In this document: positions 4,500-7,723 of the stretch, piece by piece
Numbering within the stretch: the stretch's first letter is position 1
Layout: each line of letters starts with the position of its first letter
Source of the DNA: RGIG3009 sp045596745
Lineage (GTDB): Bacteria > Bacillota > Clostridia > Oscillospirales > Acutalibacteraceae
Assembly: GCA_045596745.1 (NCBI GenBank)
Contig: JAZODA010000008.1
Coordinates: forward strand, 1-7,723
Reading direction: 5' to 3'
Length of the DNA: 7,723 nucleotides
Translations under genes and position numbers: made by a program
Notes under the pieces: generated by a model
What the model was told of the DNA's origin: nothing
The model's input: the letters and a program-made list of their open reading frames with translations, nothing else
The model's database searches: none

Positions 4500-6872
4500 T
4501 TAGCTTGCGCCGAAGAGGATATGGTCGTGGAGACCGAAGACACGGCGGAGAGCTTCAAACAACACCTGACACCGCGCGCCTGCCATCACGAGGGTATCCC
4601 CCTCCTGCAGCACCGCGAGAAGTGCCTGCTCCAATTCGGACAGCTCATTGCACACGGTCGCATTCGCGACACCGATGTTCCCGACCGTAAACACCGCCGC
4701 AGGCGACAACGCGGCGAGTGCCTCCGCCATCGCTTCGCCGTACGCATCGCGCAGCGGCGCGGCAAGCACCACAAGGCGGCGACCCTCGCCCTTGACGGCA
4801 CGCAACACCGAGAGCGCTTCGGCTTCGGTTTTGGTGTTCAGCTGCAACAGCAGCCGCACGCCGTCCGCTTCGCAGTCCGCCACGGTATACGGCGTCGGCA
4901 CATAGTCGCGGATGCACTCCGCCACCGTCTCCGCCGACAATCCGACCACCTCGCCCATCGCCCGCGCAGCGGCGGTGCAGGGGATGAGGTAATCAAACGG
5001 CAACCCCTCGCAGGGCAACGTATCCGTATATTCGCGCAGCGTGATATCCGCGCGGTGGATGTCCGCCGCCATGGCGCACAGCTCGGCATCCGCGCCGTTG
5101 TACAGCAGTGTACCGCCCGACGCCACGCCTGCCGCCACGCCTCGCAAATCGCAGGGCGCGGCGGTGACAATCACGGTGTTGGGGCGATAGAGCGCTACCG
5201 CCTCTTCACGCAGCGGATGGTCCTCGCGCAGCTCGGTCACGGCATACTCGTGGTAGGGATGCAGCTCCTGCCACGGCGAGGTGACGGTATGAAGGCTGTC
5301 ACGGGGCGACAGCACACCGCCGCAGCGGCGCAGCACACGCGTGACGAGGTCGCGCGTTACCGTCTTGCCCGAACCGCCCGTCACCAGCACGACATGGGCA
5401 GAATCGCCGAAGCGACGCACCACTTCCTCAGCGGCGCGGTAGGCTTCCTTGACCGCATCGGCACTCTCAAGCACCAGTGTCGGCACGCCGGGAATCGGCT
5501 CGGTCGCAACCGCGAGCGACAGCTCCGCCGTGAGCGCACGGCGACAGTCGGCGCGCTCGAGAGGGGCAGACGCAAAGTACACCGCGCCGTAGCACAGCGC
5601 CGACGAACCCACCGACAACCGCGTGACAGCGCGCTCCACAGCATCCGACGGCATCGCGTAGCCCATTGCACGAAGCAACTCGGAAAGCATCACCGAGCGA
5701 CCCTCAAGGAACGGCAAATCGTCGCCGAGGCGACGGCGGATGTAGGCCTTTGCCGCTTCAAACCGCTCGTCGGCGTAGCCGCCGTTGAGACCGGCATCGG
5801 TCGGCACGACGCAAAACCGCGCCGTGTCAAACGTATCAAACACATAGCACGGCACAAACCGCTCTTCCACCGCAATCCCCTGTGCCCGGCGGGTCAGCTG
5901 CAGCTGCAAAATGCCGGTGTGGCGGCACAATTCTTTGCGCTCGTTGGTGACGAAGTTGCCCATCGAATACATCAGCGGCACGGCGCGCCCCTCGGAGGTG
6001 TACACCGTGTGGTGCGCCTGCAGGCAGTGGGTATGGCTGCCGACGATGTAATCAACGCCGCTCTCGCGCAGCTGCTCCAGCACGCGAATCTGCTGTTCGT
6101 TGGGTTCTTCGTCGTAGTCGCAGCCCCAATGCACGTAGCACAGCACAAACTCCGCGCCGTGCTCGCGCGCGTAGGCGACATCGCGCCGCACCTTTTCGGG
6201 GGAAAACCAGTTGAGCAGCTCGTCGCGCCCCTCGGCGGTGAAAAACAGCTCGTCCTGGTCGTTGTAGCGGTTGCCGTAGGACACCACCGCCATACGGATG
6301 CCGCTTACGTTGACGAGCAGCAGGCGCTCTTCCTCGTTCGGCAAGAACGTGCCGGTGCGCATAAACCGATGGCGGTCGATGGCGTTCAGCGTGTCGTACA
6401 GGCCCTCCACGCCGCTGTCGCAGTTGTGGTTGTTGGCGGTCACCAGCGCGTCAAAGCCTGCGTAGCGCAACGCATCGAGGTACACCTCGGGCGCGTTGCA
6501 GTGATACCACCGATACACGCAGTGGTACTCCGCCGCGTAGGGAGTGATGTCGGTGACCGTCGTCTCCAGATTGGCGATGGAGAAGTCGGAGGAACGCAGC
6601 AATCCGCGCACAAAGCGGAACAGCGGATGGAAGAAATAGCTGTCGCCGTAGCGGTTGGCATTGCCCATACGCGGCTCGCACATCAAATCACCCGCGCAGC
6701 TGAGCAGTGCTTTGCCCGACGGCTGCGCCGACGGGTCGAACCAGTACCCGTCCTCGCCACGCACAAAGCGCGGCACGTCCTCCCCACCGCGGACATTCCA
6801 CGGGAAGGCCGGAGGCGGCGTTTGCTCGTAGCGCGAAACATCGCGCCCACCGCGTTTCCATAACGAAGGCAT
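4500..6872 (-). CDS. CapA-type metallophosphatase-like / MurF-like Mur ligase fusion protein
   Basis: Residue numbers count from the ATG at 6878. The N-terminal half (about 56-345) is a CapA/PgsA-type domain: CAGDLMCEPRM (61-71), IANLETTVTD (101-110), TANNHNCDSGVEGLYDTL (147-164), VHWGCDYDEEPNEQQ (249-263), GSHTHCLQ (280-287) and MYSMGNFV (303-310) are the family's metal-site motifs. The C-terminal half (about 393-792) follows MurF layout: an N-terminal substrate domain (LSELLRAMGYAM, GAVYFA), a P-loop VTGGSGKTVT (499-508), TELREDHP (548-555), YNGADAEL (593-600), and a C-terminal domain with GDTLVMAGARCQVLFEAL. The Mur active-site His after the central strand is replaced (TAAPCDLRG). No signal peptide or membrane segment is seen. 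CapA proteins are linked to poly-gamma-glutamate or capsule formation and MurF adds a dipeptide to muropeptide; the reaction here is unknown. AAGGAG ends three bases before the ATG at 6878 but nine before that at 6872, so the latter (790 residues) is preferred. Confidence 0.87.
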   Translation of the reverse strand: MPSLWKRGGRDVSRYEQTPPPAFPWNVRGGEDVPRFVRGEDGYWFDPSAQPSGKALLSCAGDLMCEPRMGNANRYGDSYFFHPLFRFVRGLLRSSDFSIANLETTVTDITPYAAEYHCVYRWYHCNAPEVYLDALRYAGFDALVTANNHNCDSGVEGLYDTLNAIDRHRFMRTGTFLPNEEERLLLVNVSGIRMAVVSYGNRYNDQDELFFTAEGRDELLNWFSPEKVRRDVAYAREHGAEFVLCYVHWGCDYDEEPNEQQIRVLEQLRESGVDYIVGSHTHCLQAHHTVYTSEGRAVPLMYSMGNFVTNERKELCRHTGILQLQLTRRAQGIAVEERFVPCYVFDTFDTARFCVVPTDAGLNGGYADERFEAAKAYIRRRLGDDLPFLEGRSVMLSELLRAMGYAMPSDAVERAVTRLSVGSSALCYGAVYFASAPLERADCRRALTAELSLAVATEPIPGVPTLVLESADAVKEAYRAAEEVVRRFGDSAHVVLVTGGSGKTVTRDLVTRVLRRCGGVLSPRDSLHTVTSPWQELHPYHEYAVTELREDHPLREEAVALYRPNTVIVTAAPCDLRGVAAGVASGGTLLYNGADAELCAMAADIHRADITLREYTDTLPCEGLPFDYLIPCTAAARAMGEVVGLSAETVAECIRDYVPTPYTVADCEADGVRLLLQLNTKTEAEALSVLRAVKGEGRRLVVLAAPLRDAYGEAMAEALAALSPAAVFTVGNIGVANATVCNELSELEQALLAVLQEGDTLVMAGARCQVLFEALRRVFGLHDHILFGAS

Positions 6873-6881
6873 CGCCATCAG

Positions 6882-6887
6882 CTCCTT
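6882..6887 (-). promoter_or_regulatory. Ribosome binding site choosing between two in-frame starts
   Basis: On the minus strand AAGGAG is followed by CTG-ATG-GCG-ATG. The spacing is three bases to the first ATG (6878) and nine to the second (6872). Other genes in this window use six to ten bases, so the second ATG fits better. The difference is only two residues. Confidence 0.6.
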
Positions 6888-6910
6888 ATCACTCCACGAA
6901 TTTCGCCTCC

Positions 6911-6939
6911 ATTTTACCCTGCGCGGCCGGTACTGTCAA
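6911..6939 (-). promoter_or_regulatory. Sigma-A promoter of the CapA-MurF fusion gene
   Basis: Read leftward: TTGACA (6939-6934), a 17-base spacer, then TAAAAT (6916-6911). The -35 box is a perfect consensus and the -10 box is one base off. Predicted initiation near 6904 gives a leader of about 30 bases, ending in the ribosome binding site at 6887-6882. It is back to back with the promoter at 6992-7020. Confidence 0.85.
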
Positions 6940-6955
6940 GATAATGGCAGAATTT

Positions 6956-6971
6956 GTCGGGATTCCCCGAC
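6956..6971. promoter_or_regulatory. Inverted repeat between the divergent promoters, possible operator
   Basis: GTCGGG (6956-6961) and CCCGAC (6966-6971) form a perfect 6-bp dyad around ATTC. The site lies between the two outward-facing -35 boxes, 17 bases from the leftward one and 20 from the rightward one, where a shared regulator could bind. A rightward transcript would also see a short hairpin followed by GGTTTT, so a weak terminator remnant is the alternative. No regulator gene is in view. Confidence 0.35.
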
Positions 6972-6991
6972 GGTTTTAGGCGTTTTGCCCC

Positions 6992-7020
6992 TTGACGAAC
7001 CGAAGCCAAGCCTATATAAT
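6992..7020 (+). promoter_or_regulatory. Sigma-A promoter of the Wzz/YveK-type gene
   Basis: TTGACG (6992-6997) and TATAAT (7015-7020) are separated by 17 bases; the -10 is a perfect consensus. Initiation near 7027 predicts a leader of about 44 bases, ending in AAGGGAG at 7054-7060, ten bases before the ATG at 7071. Confidence 0.87.
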
Positions 7021-7070
7021 GATATATGTATTGCCATGTCCTATTATTCGATGAAGGGAGACTCTTCGAA

Positions 7071-7723
7071 ATGAAAGAGATCGATCTGAAATCCATTTTC
7101 GTATTGCTGCTCTCCAAAGCGCGCTGGATTATCGCCAGCACGCTGGTGTTGCTGGTGCTGTTCGCCGGCTACGCCAACTTCTTCCAGGAAGAGCAGTACA
7201 CCGCGGTTGCCAAGGTGTACGTGGTGAACACCAAGGAGGATTACGAGATTAACGGCACCACCGCCGGTAACCTGACGGCGGCGCAGCAGCTCGTTAACAA
7301 CTATTCCATCCATATGAAAACCCAGCCTGTGCTGGACGCGGCTGTGAAAAAGCTGCAGGGCAAGGTCTCGGCGAGCCAGCTGAGCTCCGCCTCTTCCGCC
7401 GCCAGTATGGACGAAACCTCGTGGCTTAAGATTTCGGTGACGATGAACGACCCCACGCTGGCGTACGAGTCCTGCAAGGCGCTGGCAAACGCATCGGCCG
7501 AAACCTTTGCCGATCTGGATGCCGCTTCCGCTAAGGTGCGCGACATCAGCAAAGCCACCCAGACCGCTCCCAACGTCACCAAGATGGCGCTGCTCGGCGC
7601 ACTGCTCGGCTTCGTTTTGTCCGTCGCCATCATCCTGCTGCGTCAGTTCACCGACAACACGGTGCACGACAAGCTTGACCTGCAGGCACACATCGATATC
7701 CCCGTGCTGGGCGAAATCCCCAG
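7071..7723 (+). CDS. Wzz/YveK-type polysaccharide co-polymerase or tyrosine-kinase modulator, 3' end cut by window
   Basis: The frame is open from the ATG at 7071 through the window end, giving 217 residues with no stop. Layout matches the Wzz/CapA/YveK family of membrane proteins, which set polysaccharide chain length and, in Gram-positives, activate a cognate BY-type tyrosine kinase. MKEIDLKSIFVLLLSKARWI leads into membrane segment 1 (about 17-36). An extracellular domain follows (about 40-165), with QYTAVAKVYVVN, an alanine/serine-rich middle and CKALANASAETFADLD. Membrane segment 2 is about 171-190. The cytoplasmic juxtamembrane stretch DNTVHDKLDLQAHIDIPVLGEIP (about 195-217) is the family signature; in homologues it is followed either by the C-terminus or by a fused kinase domain. 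Which applies cannot be seen. AAGGGAG at 7054-7060 and a consensus promoter support the start. It probably opens an exopolysaccharide or capsule operon extending to the right. Confidence 0.87.
   Translation, partial: MKEIDLKSIFVLLLSKARWIIASTLVLLVLFAGYANFFQEEQYTAVAKVYVVNTKEDYEINGTTAGNLTAAQQLVNNYSIHMKTQPVLDAAVKKLQGKVSASQLSSASSAASMDETSWLKISVTMNDPTLAYESCKALANASAETFADLDAASAKVRDISKATQTAPNVTKMALLGALLGFVLSVAIILLRQFTDNTVHDKLDLQAHIDIPVLGEIP

Noticed and set aside
4521..6863. Long open frame (780 codons) on the plus strand opposite the CapA-MurF gene
   Set aside because: Same cause: it is a shadow with an Arg/His/Gln-rich composition and no domain motifs, whereas the minus strand shows clear CapA and MurF motifs, a ribosome binding site and a promoter.
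7044..7691. 215-codon minus-strand open frame opposite the Wzz/YveK-type gene
   Set aside because: The plus strand has a consensus promoter, a ribosome binding site, two membrane segments and the PVLGEIP signature. The opposite frame has none of these and a His/Gly/Gln-rich shadow composition.

Overview
The window is moderately high-GC DNA, rich in GCC, CGC and CTG codons, with strong purine-rich Shine-Dalgarno sites and textbook sigma-A promoters. Together with ireB, a low-GC-lineage (Firmicutes) signalling gene, a Gram-positive-type pheST pair and a cluster of palindromic intergenic repeats, this points to a gut-type clostridium, most likely an Oscillospiraceae/Ruminococcaceae relative. The family is an inference; no marker here fixes genus or species.

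Layout. Positions 1-290 hold no gene. They carry palindromic intergenic repeats in both orientations, ending at a strong ribosome binding site for pheS. pheS (291-1325) and pheT (1328-3721) form a tight operon encoding the two subunits of phenylalanyl-tRNA synthetase. A clear sigma-A promoter (3759-3787) starts a second rightward unit: ireB (3819-4064), encoding a small substrate of PASTA-type Ser/Thr kinases, and an unnamed 97-residue protein (4077-4370). That unit ends at a very stable UUCG-capped hairpin (4378-4417). A second hairpin with U-tracts on both strands (4437-4485) separates it from the convergent gene.

The leftward gene (6872 to 4500) encodes an unusual 790-residue fusion: an N-terminal CapA-type metallophosphatase-like domain and a C-terminal MurF-like (Mur ligase) module in which several conserved ligase positions are altered. 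Its promoter (TTGACA-17-TAAAAT) lies back to back with a rightward one (TTGACG-17-TATAAT), with a small inverted repeat between the two -35 boxes. The rightward promoter drives a Wzz/YveK-type polysaccharide co-polymerase or tyrosine-kinase modulator gene (7071 onward), which runs off the window end.

Reading across: the left half is housekeeping translation, the middle is probably cell-wall/antibiotic stress signalling (IreB), and the right half is probably the edge of a cell-surface polymer locus. The best candidates for undescribed biology are the CapA-MurF fusion with its divergent partner, and the 97-residue protein next to IreB. No CRISPR array, tRNA, rRNA, insertion sequence or phage gene is visible.
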